Shown here: one piece after another, positions 1 through 8,948 of the stretch | Layout of the letters: every line of letters begins with the position of its first letter | Position numbering within the stretch: the stretch's first letter is position 1 | Source: Akkermansiaceae bacterium | GTDB lineage: Bacteria > Verrucomicrobiota > Verrucomicrobiia > Verrucomicrobiales > Akkermansiaceae | Assembly: GCA_017798145.1 (NCBI GenBank) | Contig: CP059069.1 | Span: 455,226-519,225 of the forward strand | DNA: 64,000 nt | Direction: 5' to 3' | Notes under the pieces: generated by a model | Seen by the model: only the letters and a program-made list of their open reading frames with translations | What the model was told of the DNA's origin: nothing | The model's database searches: none | Translations under genes and position numbers: made by a program

Positions 1-921
1 CAATTCCTCGCGGGTGTCCACATGGTTGTGATCGTGGTCGTTGACCCGGTTGTTGCCGAACCAGGACTGCACTCCCTCGGCGAAATACTCGTAGTGGTTG
101 GTGGCCGCATACTTATCCTTCCACAGACCCGCCGCCATCGCCTTTTCGTAGGCCGCCTTGAGGCGTTTGTCGAAGGTGGGATCGACGTTGGTCATCCCAC
201 GCAGGTGGATGCAGTGTGCGAATTCGTGGATCAGGATGTTTTCCTTTTCGTAGGGATCACCCGGGTAGCCGAGCATGTTTTCCTCCGCGCATGTGCAGTA
301 GGGGTCGGTCTCGCTGCCGCCGGTGCCGCGCGCCCGGGCATCCCAGAAATCCTTGCCGCTCACCCCGGGATAACGCTCCTTTTCGCCAGCTCCGAAGTGG
401 GAGAACTCCGGCAGGTCGGTGGTGAACTGTTTGTAGCCGATGATGCAAAGCCGCGCCCCGCTTTTCACAAGCGCCTGCCTGACATCGGCGCGCTTTGCCA
501 GCATCTGTTCCACGATGTAGGCGGATTCCTTGATGGCATAGGGATTCACATCGGCGGATGCGACGATGGGAAAACCCCCGACATCGACCCGCTGGGTGTA
601 AAAAGCCGGTATCCCGTCCTTCCCGGCGGGATCGAAGCGGAAGCCCTGCACCAGCACCTGGCTCTCCACGATGTTCTCCGTGCCGCTTTCCTTGCCGATG
701 ACGGCGAAGCGGTGCCCTATGGTCGTGGTGATGATGCTGTCTTTGCCGGGCGCAACAACTCCGTTGGGAACCCGCTTGCCCTCGCCATCGATCCAGAGGA
801 TTTCCGCAGCCTCATTGCTGCCATTGATGATCTGGAGCTTGGGGCGCGGAGCCTCGGCAGCTGCAAGGATCGTGCCGGAGGCTAGGCAGATGTGGATAGC
901 CGTCTTGCGCATTGATATCAT
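1..921 (-). CDS. Secreted zincin-type metallopeptidase, 3' end outside the window
   Basis: The minus-strand frame is open from an ATG at 921 (in-frame alternative ATG at 912) to the window edge, so at least 307 residues are encoded and the C-terminus is missing. An N-terminal stretch, MRKTAIHICLASGTILAAAEA, looks like a signal peptide, so the protein should be exported. Near residue 240 there is a zinc-peptidase HEXXH motif, HEFAHCIH, and about 50 residues later YEYFAEGVQSWF, which could provide the third zinc ligand glutamate. A Cys pair (YCTCAEEN) precedes the active site. The arrangement resembles lethal-factor-like (ATLF) or other gluzincin peptidases, but substrate and family are not determined. 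An AGGA at 933-936 supports the 921 start. The plus-strand frame over the same bases is a shadow. Confidence 0.75.
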   Translation of the reverse strand, partial: MISMRKTAIHICLASGTILAAAEAPRPKLQIINGSNEAAEILWIDGEGKRVPNGVVAPGKDSIITTTIGHRFAVIGKESGTENIVESQVLVQGFRFDPAGKDGIPAFYTQRVDVGGFPIVASADVNPYAIKESAYIVEQMLAKRADVRQALVKSGARLCIIGYKQFTTDLPEFSHFGAGEKERYPGVSGKDFWDARARGTGGSETDPYCTCAEENMLGYPGDPYEKENILIHEFAHCIHLRGMTNVDPTFDKRLKAAYEKAMAAGLWKDKYAATNHYEYFAEGVQSWFGNNRVNDHDHNHVDTREEL

Positions 922-967
922 GCAATGGATCATCCTGGCAAAAGTGGTGAATGTGAAGGCTAATTGC

Positions 968-1036
968 GGAGAGCCGCCCTTGCGGGCGGCTTCTTGCGGC
1001 AGCATTGCAAAGCCCCCCCCGGAAGGACGGCTGCCC
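968..1036. repeat. REP-like inverted repeat, copy 1
   Basis: The left arm at 968-990 reads GGAGAGCCGCCCTTGCGGGC followed by GGC. A degenerate right arm (GGAAGGACGGCT) lies at 1021-1032. It belongs to the same family as 2645-2711 and 21663-21759. The left arm alone can fold into a GCCGCCC/GGGCGGC hairpin with a TTGC loop. It lies between two divergent genes. Confidence 0.6.
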
Positions 1037-1084
1037 AGCTAGTCCTTGCCATCCGCCCCCGCATGGCCGAAAAGAACGCGACTT

Positions 1085-2644
1085 ATGACCACACAACTAT
1101 CAGGCACCTCCTTCATCGGCTTTTCACGCTCCAACGGCACCCACGCCTGCGGCCAGGCCGTGAACCCGGCCATGGGCGAAAAACTCGCCCCCCAATACCT
1201 CGCCGCCACGGATCAGGAAGTGGAAAAGGCCATGTCGCTTGCCGCCGCGGCATTCCCTGTTTACTCAAGCCTTCCGGGAAAACCCCGCGCCGCGTTCCTG
1301 CGCAGCATCGCCGACAAGATCGATGCCGTCGTGGAGGATATCGCCGCCCGCGGGCCGCTGGAAACGGGATTGCCCGAACCGCGCATGCGGGGCGAGACCG
1401 GACGCACCACCGGCCAGCTGCGCATGTTCGCCGCGTTGCTGGAGGAGGGCTCATGGGTCGATGCCCGGATCGAGCGCGCCATCCCGGATCGTGCCCCGGC
1501 CCCCAAGCCCGACCTCCGCTCCATGCTCCGCCCGCTCGGGCCGGTTGCGGTTTTCTGCGCCAGCAATTTCCCGCTCGCCTTCTCCGTGGCCGGGGGTGAC
1601 ACCGCATCCGCGCTTGCCGCCGGTTGCCCCGTGGTGGTCATCGCGCATGCCTCGCATCCGGGGCTTGCCGAGATTGTCGCGACGGCGGTCGTCGCCGCTG
1701 CACAGGAATGCGGTATGCCGGAAGGTGTTTTCTCGCTGCTCTACGGAGGCGGACGCACGGTGGGCCAGGCTGTTGTGAAGCATCCGGTCACACAGGCGGT
1801 CGGCTTCACCGGATCGCGCGCCGCCGGCACCGCCCTGATGGCCACCGCCGCCGCCCGCCCGCAGCCCATCCCGGTCTATGCGGAAATGAGCTCGGTCAAC
1901 CCGCTTGTCATCCTTCCCGGAGCGCTTGCCAAGGGAGAGGCGGCGCTGGCCGAGGCCTACTACGGCTCGCTCACGCTCGGCGCTGGCCAGTTCTGCACAA
2001 ACCCCGGCTTGGTTTTCCTGCCCACGGAGAATGGCGATGATTTCCTCGCCCGCCTCAAGGAACTCGTCGAGGCCGGCTCTCCCGCCACCCTGCTCAATGC
2101 CTCCATCTGCGGCGCATTTTCCGAAGCCACCTCTGCCTTCGCCTCCGCCGCCGGGGTGGAAACCCTCGCCCGCTGCCCTGCAACCGCAGGCCACGGACAG
2201 GTGGTTCCCGTCGTGTTCACCGTATCCATCGCGGATTTCCTGAAAAGCGAGGAGCTGCAGGGCGAACTCTTCGGCCCCGGATCGTTGATTGTCAGGGGCA
2301 GCCTGGCAGAGATCGAAGCCGCCATCGCAAAACTGGAGGGCCAGCTCACCGCCACCCTGCATGCCACCGAGGAAGAGCTTGCGGAACATGCAGGCCTCGT
2401 CCACGCGCTCCAGCAACGCGCCGGACGCCTGATCTTCAATGGGTTCCCAACCGGTGTCGAAGTCTGCTCCAGCATGGTCCACCGGAGGCCTTATCCCTCG
2501 ACCTCGGATGGACGCAGCACTTCCGTCGGCACCATGGCCATCTACCGTTTTTGCCGTGCGGTCGCGTGGCAGTCCTTCCCGGACGCTGCGCTTCCGCTGG
2601 AGCTGCAGGACGCGAATCCGCTGGGGATCAAGCGGATGGGATAG
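1085..2644 (+). CDS. NADP-dependent aldehyde dehydrogenase, alpha-ketoglutaric semialdehyde (2,5-dioxovalerate) type
   Basis: This 519-residue protein is an aldehyde dehydrogenase of the class that oxidises 2,5-dioxovalerate to 2-oxoglutarate, the last step of non-phosphorylating pentose or sugar-acid degradation. Family features visible are the FCASNFPLAFSVAGGDTASA segment typical of this subgroup, the Rossmann contact GFTGSRAAG, the general base region YAEMSSVNP and the catalytic cysteine in GAGQFCTNPG near residue 304. Its length matches the usual ~525 residues. The ATG at 1085 is chosen because upstream in-frame starts (TTG at 1046) lie outside the conserved N-terminus; no strong ribosome-binding site is seen. 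It ends one base before a REP-like element. No other pentose-pathway gene is adjacent, so the physiological substrate is inferred from the family. Confidence 0.85.
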   Translation: MTTQLSGTSFIGFSRSNGTHACGQAVNPAMGEKLAPQYLAATDQEVEKAMSLAAAAFPVYSSLPGKPRAAFLRSIADKIDAVVEDIAARGPLETGLPEPRMRGETGRTTGQLRMFAALLEEGSWVDARIERAIPDRAPAPKPDLRSMLRPLGPVAVFCASNFPLAFSVAGGDTASALAAGCPVVVIAHASHPGLAEIVATAVVAAAQECGMPEGVFSLLYGGGRTVGQAVVKHPVTQAVGFTGSRAAGTALMATAAARPQPIPVYAEMSSVNPLVILPGALAKGEAALAEAYYGSLTLGAGQFCTNPGLVFLPTENGDDFLARLKELVEAGSPATLLNASICGAFSEATSAFASAAGVETLARCPATAGHGQVVPVVFTVSIADFLKSEELQGELFGPGSLIVRGSLAEIEAAIAKLEGQLTATLHATEEELAEHAGLVHALQQRAGRLIFNGFPTGVEVCSSMVHRRPYPSTSDGRSTSVGTMAIYRFCRAVAWQSFPDAALPLELQDANPLGIKRMG

Positions 2645-2711
2645 GGAGAGCCTTCCTTCCAGGCGGCTTTGCAGTGGTATCGGAATACGCCGACCGGAAG
2701 GACGGTTCTCC
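2645..2711. repeat. REP-like inverted repeat, copy 2
   Basis: Two 23-base arms (2645-2667 and 2689-2711) are imperfect reverse complements. The left begins GGAGAGCCTTCC and ends CAGGCGGC; the right begins GCCGACCGG and ends GACGGTTCTCC. It starts directly after the aldehyde dehydrogenase stop codon and separates it from the convergent aminopeptidase gene. It could act as a bidirectional terminator, but it has no T tract. Confidence 0.7.
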
Positions 2712-2722
2712 GTATCGCCCGC

Positions 2723-3898
2723 TCAAAGCCACCTGACTTCCGCAGGCATGTCGACGAACTTGCCGTCGCAGCAGAACGGCTGTCCGTCGAGGGTGACCTT
2801 CGAGCCCTCGCCGAGGCTTGCGATAAGATCCCAGTGGAGGGCGCTCTTGTTGCAGTTTCCGGTTTCGGGGTATCCAGCGCCGAAGGCAAGATGGAAGGAA
2901 CCGCCCATCTTCTCATCGTAGAGGATCTGGCCGGTGGGTTTTGAGATCGCCCGGTTCGTCCCGAAGGCAACCTCGCCGATGCGGCGGGCACCCTCGTCCT
3001 GATCGAGCATGGCAATGAGAAAATCCTCCCCCTCCTCCGCCGTGACATCCGTCGCCCGGCCTTTCTCCATCACGATGCGTGCGTTCCTGACAGCATGCCC
3101 CTGATAGACGCAGCGCTTGTCGAAAAGCACCACGCCTTCCGCGCCACCGTTCTCCGCACCGAGATTCGGCCCGGAATAGACCTCGCCGTCGGGGAAGTTC
3201 TTCCTACCGGGGCTGGAGAGCCATTTCATCCCAGATACGGCAACCCTGAGATCCGTCCCTTCGGGCGTTTGGAAATGGAGTTCGCTACCAGCCATGAGTT
3301 TCCCCGCAAGCTCACACTGCCATTGATCTAGCTTTTCCCAGAAAGCCACCGGGTCTTCCTGCCCGAGCTGGCAGGCGCTGACCACGAAATCGCTGTAATC
3401 GGCGAGGCTCATCCCCGCGTCCTGGGCGTAGGCGTTGGTCGGGAAAAGAGTGGTCGTCCACAACAGCGGCTTGAGCGTCGAGTCGATGGACGGATCGTCC
3501 GCGACCGCCGCCCTCTGAAAAAACAGCTCGCGCGAATCCTTCTGTGCCCGCGCCGCACGCTGGGTCACCGAAGTGTCGAACTTGTCCAGCGCCCTGAGAT
3601 TGGTGATCGCGCTGATGTTGATCGAGGCGTCGATGGCCTGGGTTTCATGCAGCGTGAACGGGTTCGCCCAATCGAGCTGCTCAGGACAGGCGAGTTCGTA
3701 GAAAGCCTCTCCGAGAAATTCAGGGCGGCAGTTCACGATGGGATTGCCTCCCGCCTCGAGCACCTTGCGGTAAACCGCCTCAAGCAGGGGCTCCGCCGCA
3801 GGTTGGGCGTTGATGCGGACGATGTTTCCCGGGCGGACATTTGTCGCATGGCGCACGAGCACCTCCGCCCAGCGGTCGAGATGGATCTGGGTAAGCAT
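2723..3898 (-). CDS. Aminopeptidase, M29 (thermophilic metalloprotease) family
   Basis: The 391-residue product matches family M29 aminopeptidases, which use a dinuclear metal centre to remove N-terminal residues in the cytoplasm. Visible signatures are FPDGEVYSGP with its metal-ligand glutamate, GEVAFGTNRAI, and the C-terminal block FHLAFGAGYPETG...NKSALHWDLI containing the ligand histidines and aspartate. The length is normal for the family (about 370-410). The ATG at 3898 (MLTQIHLDRW) is preferred over the in-frame TTG six bases upstream. There is no signal peptide. It points the same way as asd, with a 51-bp gap, so co-transcription downstream of asd is possible. Confidence 0.88.
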   Translation of the reverse strand: MLTQIHLDRWAEVLVRHATNVRPGNIVRINAQPAAEPLLEAVYRKVLEAGGNPIVNCRPEFLGEAFYELACPEQLDWANPFTLHETQAIDASINISAITNLRALDKFDTSVTQRAARAQKDSRELFFQRAAVADDPSIDSTLKPLLWTTTLFPTNAYAQDAGMSLADYSDFVVSACQLGQEDPVAFWEKLDQWQCELAGKLMAGSELHFQTPEGTDLRVAVSGMKWLSSPGRKNFPDGEVYSGPNLGAENGGAEGVVLFDKRCVYQGHAVRNARIVMEKGRATDVTAEEGEDFLIAMLDQDEGARRIGEVAFGTNRAISKPTGQILYDEKMGGSFHLAFGAGYPETGNCNKSALHWDLIASLGEGSKVTLDGQPFCCDGKFVDMPAEVRWL

Positions 3899-3949
3899 CC
3901 GCAAGGCCTAGATGAGCGGAGCCCGTTTGTCACGCGAAGCCCGGCGATT

Positions 3950-4948
3950 TCACAAAATCTCCGCGATCTGGACGGCGTTGAGCGCCGCGCCTTTCCGCAC
4001 CTGGTCTCCGACGACCCATAGATCAAGGGCGTTTTCCAGCACCAGGTTCCTGCGTATGCGCCCGACCAGGCAATCGTCCTTGCCGGTGGTGTCAAGCGGC
4101 ACCGGGAAAACCTTGTTTGCGGGATCATCCACGACAAGCACGCCCGGCTTGCCCTGGTAGGCGGCCTTCGCCCCCTCGACGCTCGGCTGCTTGGAAAATT
4201 TCGCGGTGATGGAGACGGAGTGCGAGCGATAGACCGGCACCCGGACGCAGGTGCAGGAAACCTTGAGCGCATCCACTCCCAGGATCTTGCGCCCTTCGTT
4301 GAGCATCTTCATCTCTTCCTTGGTGTAGCCGTTTTCCGTGAAAGAATCCACCTGCGGTATGACATTGAACGCGATCTGTCGCGGATAGACCTTTGGGGTG
4401 AAGTCCCTGCCGTTCGCAATGGCCTGCACCTGCTCCTCCAGCTCGACGATGCCCTGCGCCCCGGAGCCCGAAACCGCCTGGTAGCTCGACGCGATGACGC
4501 TTTCCAAGCCGTATGCCTCGTGGAGCGGCGCCAGCGCCATGAGCGAAATGATGGTGGTGCAGTTCGGGTTCGCAATGATGCCCTTGGGCCTGTCATTTGC
4601 GGCGGCGGGGTTGATTTCCGGGATCACCAGCGGCACCCCCTCGTCCATCCGGAATGCCGAGGAATTGTCGATGACAACGGCCCCGGCGGCTGCTGCCGAC
4701 GGCGCGAACTCCAGCGAGATCCCGCCGCCCGCGCTGAACATCGCGATATCGACGCCTGCGAAGGAATCATGGGTGAGCTCTTTCACGACGATCTCCTGGC
4801 CGCGGAATTTCATGGTCTTCCCCGCCGAGCGCGCGGAGGCGAGCAAGGTCAGCCCTCCGAGCTGGAAATTCCGTTGCTCCAGGCAAAGGAGCATCTCAAC
4901 GCCGACGGCACCCGTCGCCCCGACAATCGCCACATGAGGTAGTTTCAT
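3950..4948 (-). CDS. asd: Aspartate-semialdehyde dehydrogenase
   Basis: Reduces aspartyl phosphate to aspartate semialdehyde, the branch point to lysine/diaminopimelate, threonine and methionine. The 332-residue protein starts MKLPHVAIVGATGAVG, a Rossmann NADP-binding loop. It carries the catalytic cysteine in NPNCTTI, followed by QAVSGSGAQG, and the substrate-binding VPVYRSHS. Length and order of motifs match bacterial Asd. The ATG at 4948 is chosen because it begins the Rossmann strand; a much longer antisense frame reaching 6340 overlaps rhaB and is rejected. It is transcribed divergently from rhaB. Confidence 0.95.
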   Translation of the reverse strand: MKLPHVAIVGATGAVGVEMLLCLEQRNFQLGGLTLLASARSAGKTMKFRGQEIVVKELTHDSFAGVDIAMFSAGGGISLEFAPSAAAAGAVVIDNSSAFRMDEGVPLVIPEINPAAANDRPKGIIANPNCTTIISLMALAPLHEAYGLESVIASSYQAVSGSGAQGIVELEEQVQAIANGRDFTPKVYPRQIAFNVIPQVDSFTENGYTKEEMKMLNEGRKILGVDALKVSCTCVRVPVYRSHSVSITAKFSKQPSVEGAKAAYQGKPGVLVVDDPANKVFPVPLDTTGKDDCLVGRIRRNLVLENALDLWVVGDQVRKGAALNAVQIAEIL

Positions 4949-5107
4949 TTCTCGTAATTCTCCGGCCACACGCCGGGGGGCGCGCAAGATATCCCGATCG
5001 CCTCCCCTTGCAATCCCTAAGCGCGTTGCACGGGTGCGACCGACCAAATGGTTTCCCTGTGCGGATTCCCCTGTTGCAAGACCCCGGGCACTTGCTAGAA
5101 AGCCCGC

Positions 5108-6598
5108 GTGTCCACAAAAGAAACCAAACCCATGGTCCGCATCGCCGTCGATCTCGGCGCGAGCAGCGGGCGTATCATCGCAGGAATCGTCGCGGATGGA
5201 AAACTCACTCTCAAGGAAATCCACCGTTTCGGGAATCCCGCCGTGGAACTCCCCTCCGGCCTCTACTGGAACATCCTCGGGCTTTTCCATGAGATCGTCA
5301 GCGGCCTGAAAAAAGCGGTGGAAACCCATGGCAATGACATCGCCTCCATCGGCATCGACACCTGGGGTTGCGATTTCGGCCTCTTCGACGCCACCGGCGA
5401 GCTCATCGCCCCGCCCCACCAATACCGTGACCCGCGCTTCGAGGGCATGGCTGATACAATGCACGCCCTGCTTCCTGAGGTGGAGGTCTTCGGGCGCACC
5501 GGGATCAAGACGAACTTCTACAACAGCTCCCTTCACCTGCTCGCGCTGCGGCTGAAAAACCCGCAGCTCCTGACAGAAGCGAGCACTCTCCTCTTCGTCC
5601 CCGACATCCTCGCCTACTGGCTCACCGGGGTGAAGGCCGTGGAGCGCACCATCGCCTCCACCTCCCAGCTCCTCAACCCCCGCACCGGCGACTGGGCCTT
5701 CGATGTCATCGAGGCGCTCGGCTTGCCGCGTAAGCTTTTCGGGAAAATCGTCGTCCCCGGAACCATCCTCGGAAACCTCCGCCCGGAGCTGAAATCCACC
5801 CTCGGCCGCAGCGACATCCCGCTCGTCGTCGCGCCCTCGCACGACACCGCCTCGGCGGTCGCTGGCATCCCGATCTCCGGGGAGGAAACCCTCTGGCTGT
5901 CCTCCGGCACCTGGTCCATCATGGGAGTGGAGATCCGCCAGCCCATCACCAGCCCGGAAGCACTCGAACTCGGCTTCTGCAACGAACTCGGCGTCTCTGG
6001 CACCGTCCGCTTCCTCAAGAACATCGCAGGCCTCTGGCTCATCCAGGAGTGCAAGCGCCAGTGGGATCTCGATGGCATGGATCACTCCTTCGCCGAGCTT
6101 GCGGAAATGGCCGCCGCCGCCAAGCCGTTCACCGCCTTCATCGATCCCGATGCCCCGGTCTTCGCAAGCCCAGGGAACATGCCGGGGAAGATCCGCGAGT
6201 TCTGCGCAAAGACCGGCCAGACCGCCCCGGAATCCATCGGCCAGATCCTCCGCGTCGCTACCGAATCGCTCGCCCTGAAATACCGCTACGTGTATGAGAA
6301 CATCACCCGCCTCACCGGCATCGATTTCACCCGGCTCCACGCCGGCGGCGGCGGCATCCAGAACGAGATGCTCTGCCAGGCCACCGCAAACGCGCTCGGC
6401 ATCGAGGTCATCGCCGGCCCCGTCGAGGCAACCTCCTGCGGCAACATCATCACCCAGATGATCGCCACCGGGGAGACAACGGATTTCGCATCTGGCCGCG
6501 CCCTGATCCGGGATTCATTCGGCTTCGTCACCTACTCGCCGGAGGATGGCGAGACATGGGAAAAAGCCTACCGTGACTTCCTCCGCATGATGTCTTGA
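5108..6598 (+). CDS. rhaB: Rhamnulokinase (FGGY carbohydrate kinase)
   Basis: Phosphorylates L-rhamnulose to rhamnulose 1-phosphate. The 496-residue protein has the FGGY N-terminal phosphate loop IAVDLGASSGR, the IGIDTWGCDFGL segment characteristic of rhamnulokinases, LWLSSGTWSIMG at the domain boundary, and HAGGGGIQNEML in the C-terminal ATP-binding domain. The GTG at 5108 gives MSTKETKPMVR; an internal ATG at 5132 is an alternative start. No rhaA or rhaD is adjacent, so the gene stands outside a canonical rhamnose operon; rhamnose or fucose use by the organism is inferred. Confidence 0.9.
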   Translation: MSTKETKPMVRIAVDLGASSGRIIAGIVADGKLTLKEIHRFGNPAVELPSGLYWNILGLFHEIVSGLKKAVETHGNDIASIGIDTWGCDFGLFDATGELIAPPHQYRDPRFEGMADTMHALLPEVEVFGRTGIKTNFYNSSLHLLALRLKNPQLLTEASTLLFVPDILAYWLTGVKAVERTIASTSQLLNPRTGDWAFDVIEALGLPRKLFGKIVVPGTILGNLRPELKSTLGRSDIPLVVAPSHDTASAVAGIPISGEETLWLSSGTWSIMGVEIRQPITSPEALELGFCNELGVSGTVRFLKNIAGLWLIQECKRQWDLDGMDHSFAELAEMAAAAKPFTAFIDPDAPVFASPGNMPGKIREFCAKTGQTAPESIGQILRVATESLALKYRYVYENITRLTGIDFTRLHAGGGGIQNEMLCQATANALGIEVIAGPVEATSCGNIITQMIATGETTDFASGRALIRDSFGFVTYSPEDGETWEKAYRDFLRMMS

Positions 6599-6789
6599 AC
6601 TCCCGCAGCGGAGTTTCTTCGGTGCATCCCAACAAGTCCGGTCTCTGACACATGATGCCCGATTCCGCTTCCCAACCAGGGACGTTGGCTGAACCAAACT
6701 GATGAAATGAGAGGCGGAAAGAATCCATTTGGGCAAATCCATTCCACCCGATGGCTGCCGGGAATGCCATGACGGCAACTCACACCCCC

Positions 6790-6833
6790 AAAAAAAACAG
6801 GAGCCGGTCTTCGTGGGAAGCCGGATCCTGTTT
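6790..6833 (-). terminator. Rho-independent terminator of the 52-residue lipoprotein gene
   Basis: On the minus strand AACAGGATCCGG pairs with CCGGCTCCTGTT around a short loop and is followed by eight T residues. It lies about 25 bases past the stop codon at 6857. Confidence 0.85.
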
Positions 6834-6856
6834 TGGAAAATGGGTGTGGTAGGCCT

Positions 6857-7015
6857 CTACTTCGAGTAATCAACCTGCACCGGAGCGGTGGGGATTTCCT
6901 TGAACTGTGGCATTGGCGGAAGCTGTGGGGCTGCGACATCACTGGTGCAGCAACCGCAGGAAGTGGCGAGGACAGCGGTGACGCTGGCAGCAATGGCAAG
7001 GAGCAAACGGATCAT
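6857..7015 (-). CDS. Small putative lipoprotein (52 residues)
   Basis: An ATG at 7015 opens a 52-codon frame. The product has a basic start, a hydrophobic core (IRLLLAIAASVTAVLA) and a Cys-rich lipobox-like site, LATSCGCC. A proline-rich tail ending VQVDYSK follows. This suggests a lipid-anchored cell-envelope peptide. It has its own strong terminator immediately downstream. No family is recognised. It lies in tandem with a second short lipoprotein gene of the same design. Confidence 0.65.
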   Translation of the reverse strand: MIRLLLAIAASVTAVLATSCGCCTSDVAAPQLPPMPQFKEIPTAPVQVDYSK

Positions 7016-7074
7016 GGTGGGATTTGTTGTATCTGGGGATGGTTGTTGGGAAAGCATTTTCGATCCTCGGATCG

Positions 7075-7112
7075 AAAAAACCCCGCCCGACTCCGGATCG
7101 AAGCGAGCGGGG
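7075..7112 (-). terminator. Rho-independent terminator of the 35-residue lipoprotein gene
   Basis: On the minus strand CCCCGC (7112-7107) pairs with GCGGGG (7086-7081), with additional inner pairing, and is followed by TTTTTT. It lies just past the stop codon at 7126. Confidence 0.85.
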
Positions 7113-7125
7113 CTTGAAGCCTGGA

Positions 7126-7233
7126 TTACTTGGCAGGTGCTTGGTAAGCTGGTGCTGCTGGTGCGCTTGGGCAGCAGGAAGCCGCGAAAAACGCTGCTAC
7201 GGTGGCGACGATGGCGATTTTGATCATGTTCAT
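7126..7233 (-). CDS. Tiny putative lipoprotein (35 residues)
   Basis: The frame from ATG 7233 encodes 35 residues: a hydrophobic leader (MIKIAIVATVAAFFAASCC) with a lipobox-like ASCC site and an Ala/Pro-rich tail ending QAPAK. The organisation parallels the 52-residue neighbour downstream, suggesting related entericidin-like envelope peptides. A strong terminator directly follows. The function is unknown; the case rests on the leader, the terminator and the paralogous neighbour. Confidence 0.6.
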   Translation of the reverse strand: MNMIKIAIVATVAAFFAASCCPSAPAAPAYQAPAK

Positions 7234-7353
7234 AGTGTTGTGTTGGTTGGTTGTTGTGGGAAAACACCCTGAATGGGCGATTTCTTCGCAGAGACTAACC
7301 GGATGGCATTGGGCTGCAAGGCAAAAGGAAGGGATGCATTGCATCTCCACCGC

Positions 7354-8670
7354 TCAGGCCGAACGCCGCCGTCCCGATGTGCCACGCCTGCCGCCCCCGC
7401 CCGATCCTCCCTGGGATGCGCCGGAGCGCCCGCCGCCCTGCCTGCCGCGCCCTCCTCCGCCTCCGCCCTGCTTAACGGCCGGCGGGCGGAATCCGCTGCT
7501 GTGCTTCTCGCGCAGCGTCTCGCTGTGCCAGGCATGATCGGTGTTGCGGGGAATCGCGGTCTTGATGGTCTTCTCGATGTCGCGCAGGAAGTCGATCTCA
7601 TCCTCCGCGCAGAATGAGACGGCGAGCCCGTCGGCTCCGGCCCGCCCCGTTCTCCCGATGCGGTGGACGTAGGCTTCCGGCTCGTTGGGGAGATCGTAGT
7701 TCACCACCAGGCCAACATCCTTCACATCCACCCCCCGCGCGGCCACATCGGTGGCGACAAGGACGGGGACGAGGCCTTGCTTGAATTTCGCAAGCGCCTT
7801 CTCGCGCTGTGCCTGGGACTTGTTCCCATGGATCGCCTCGGCCGCGATGCCCGCGGAAGCGAGCGCCTTGGCAATCTTGTTCGCGCCGTGCTTGGTGCGG
7901 TTGAAAACGATGCTGAGCCTGGCCGAAGCAGCTCCCGCCTGTTTTTCCAAAAGCTCCTGAAGCAGATACATCTTGTTCCCGCGATCCACGAAGCAGAGCT
8001 GTTGCTCGATGCGCTCGGCGGTCGTCACCTCCGGGGTGATGGTCACGCGGGCGGGATCATTGAGGATGCCTTGCGCGAGGGCGACGATGTTCGGGGCCAG
8101 GGTGGCGGAGAAAAACAGCGACTGCTTTTTCCGGGGCACCAGGGCGAGGATCTTTTTCACATCCCGCAAAAAGCCCATGTCCAACATGCGGTCCACCTCA
8201 TCGAGAACCAAGAACTCGACCCCGGAGAGATCGACATGGCGCTGTTCGATGAGATCTAGCAGGCGCCCCGGGCAGGCGACGAGGACATCCACACCGCCCC
8301 GCATCGCAGAAACCTGCGGATTCTGCCCCACGCCACCATAGATGAGCGTCTGGCGGAACCGAATTTTCTGGCCGTATGTGGAAAAGGACTTCCCGACCTG
8401 GATGGCCAGCTCGCGGGTGGGTGCGAGCACAAGGCAGCGGCACTGCCTCGGGGCGATCCGCTTCGGATCCGTGTGCAGGGCATGTAGGATGGGCAGCGCG
8501 AAGGATGCCGTTTTCCCCGTGCCTGTCTGTGCGCATCCGAGGAGGTCCCGCCCTTCCAAAAGCAGCGGGATGGCCTGGGCCTGGACGGGAGACGGTGTGG
8601 TGTATTCGAGTTCGTTGAGAACCTGTTTCAAGGGCGCGGCGAGAGCCATCGCTTCAAATGTTGCGGTCAT
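7354..8670 (-). CDS. DEAD-box-family ATP-dependent RNA helicase, RhlE-like, with DEVD motif II
   Basis: A 438-residue cytoplasmic RNA helicase. The N-terminus (FEAMALAAPLKQVLNELEY) and PSPVQAQAIP form the Q motif. Motif I is AQTGTGKT, motif Ia PTRELA, motif III SAT, and HRIGRTGRAG is motif VI. Motif II reads LDEVDRMLDMGF instead of LDEADRMLDMGF. The C-terminus is a Gly/Arg-rich tail (GGGGGGRGRQ...), typical of RhlE-type proteins and thought to bind RNA nonspecifically. Length is normal. ATG at 8670. The likely role is ribosome assembly or RNA turnover. The Ala-to-Val change in motif II is unusual but conserves both acidic ends of the motif. Confidence 0.92.
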   Translation of the reverse strand: MTATFEAMALAAPLKQVLNELEYTTPSPVQAQAIPLLLEGRDLLGCAQTGTGKTASFALPILHALHTDPKRIAPRQCRCLVLAPTRELAIQVGKSFSTYGQKIRFRQTLIYGGVGQNPQVSAMRGGVDVLVACPGRLLDLIEQRHVDLSGVEFLVLDEVDRMLDMGFLRDVKKILALVPRKKQSLFFSATLAPNIVALAQGILNDPARVTITPEVTTAERIEQQLCFVDRGNKMYLLQELLEKQAGAASARLSIVFNRTKHGANKIAKALASAGIAAEAIHGNKSQAQREKALAKFKQGLVPVLVATDVAARGVDVKDVGLVVNYDLPNEPEAYVHRIGRTGRAGADGLAVSFCAEDEIDFLRDIEKTIKTAIPRNTDHAWHSETLREKHSSGFRPPAVKQGGGGGGRGRQGGGRSGASQGGSGGGGRRGTSGRRRSA

Positions 8671-8948
8671 GTTTGTTTCGTAAATGCCAGCCCGGCCGGG
8701 AAACGGCTGCTGGCGGGGTCGATGAGATGAAGGGTGAACCTCTTACAATCTCTCATCGAACGAAGACCGGAAAAAGCGTGCCGCATACGCGGCGGCCGAC
8801 GAAAACACATCCGTCTGAGAGCTTCCATAGGCGGAAACACCCGGATGACAATGTTTTTCTCGCAAGGCCATGGGCAAAGGCATCCCCCGGCCTTTGCCGT
8901 ACATCGCCAACCCGCTGCATTGACATCGTCATTTCAGGTAACTAAACT

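Noticed and set aside
22..885. 287-codon plus-strand frame at the left edge
   Set aside because: The minus strand encodes a signal peptide and HEXXH motif; the plus frame has neither.
3950..6340. 796-codon minus-strand frame joining asd to an upstream extension
   Set aside because: Only the part from 4948 is Asd; the rest is antisense to rhaB and has no family features.
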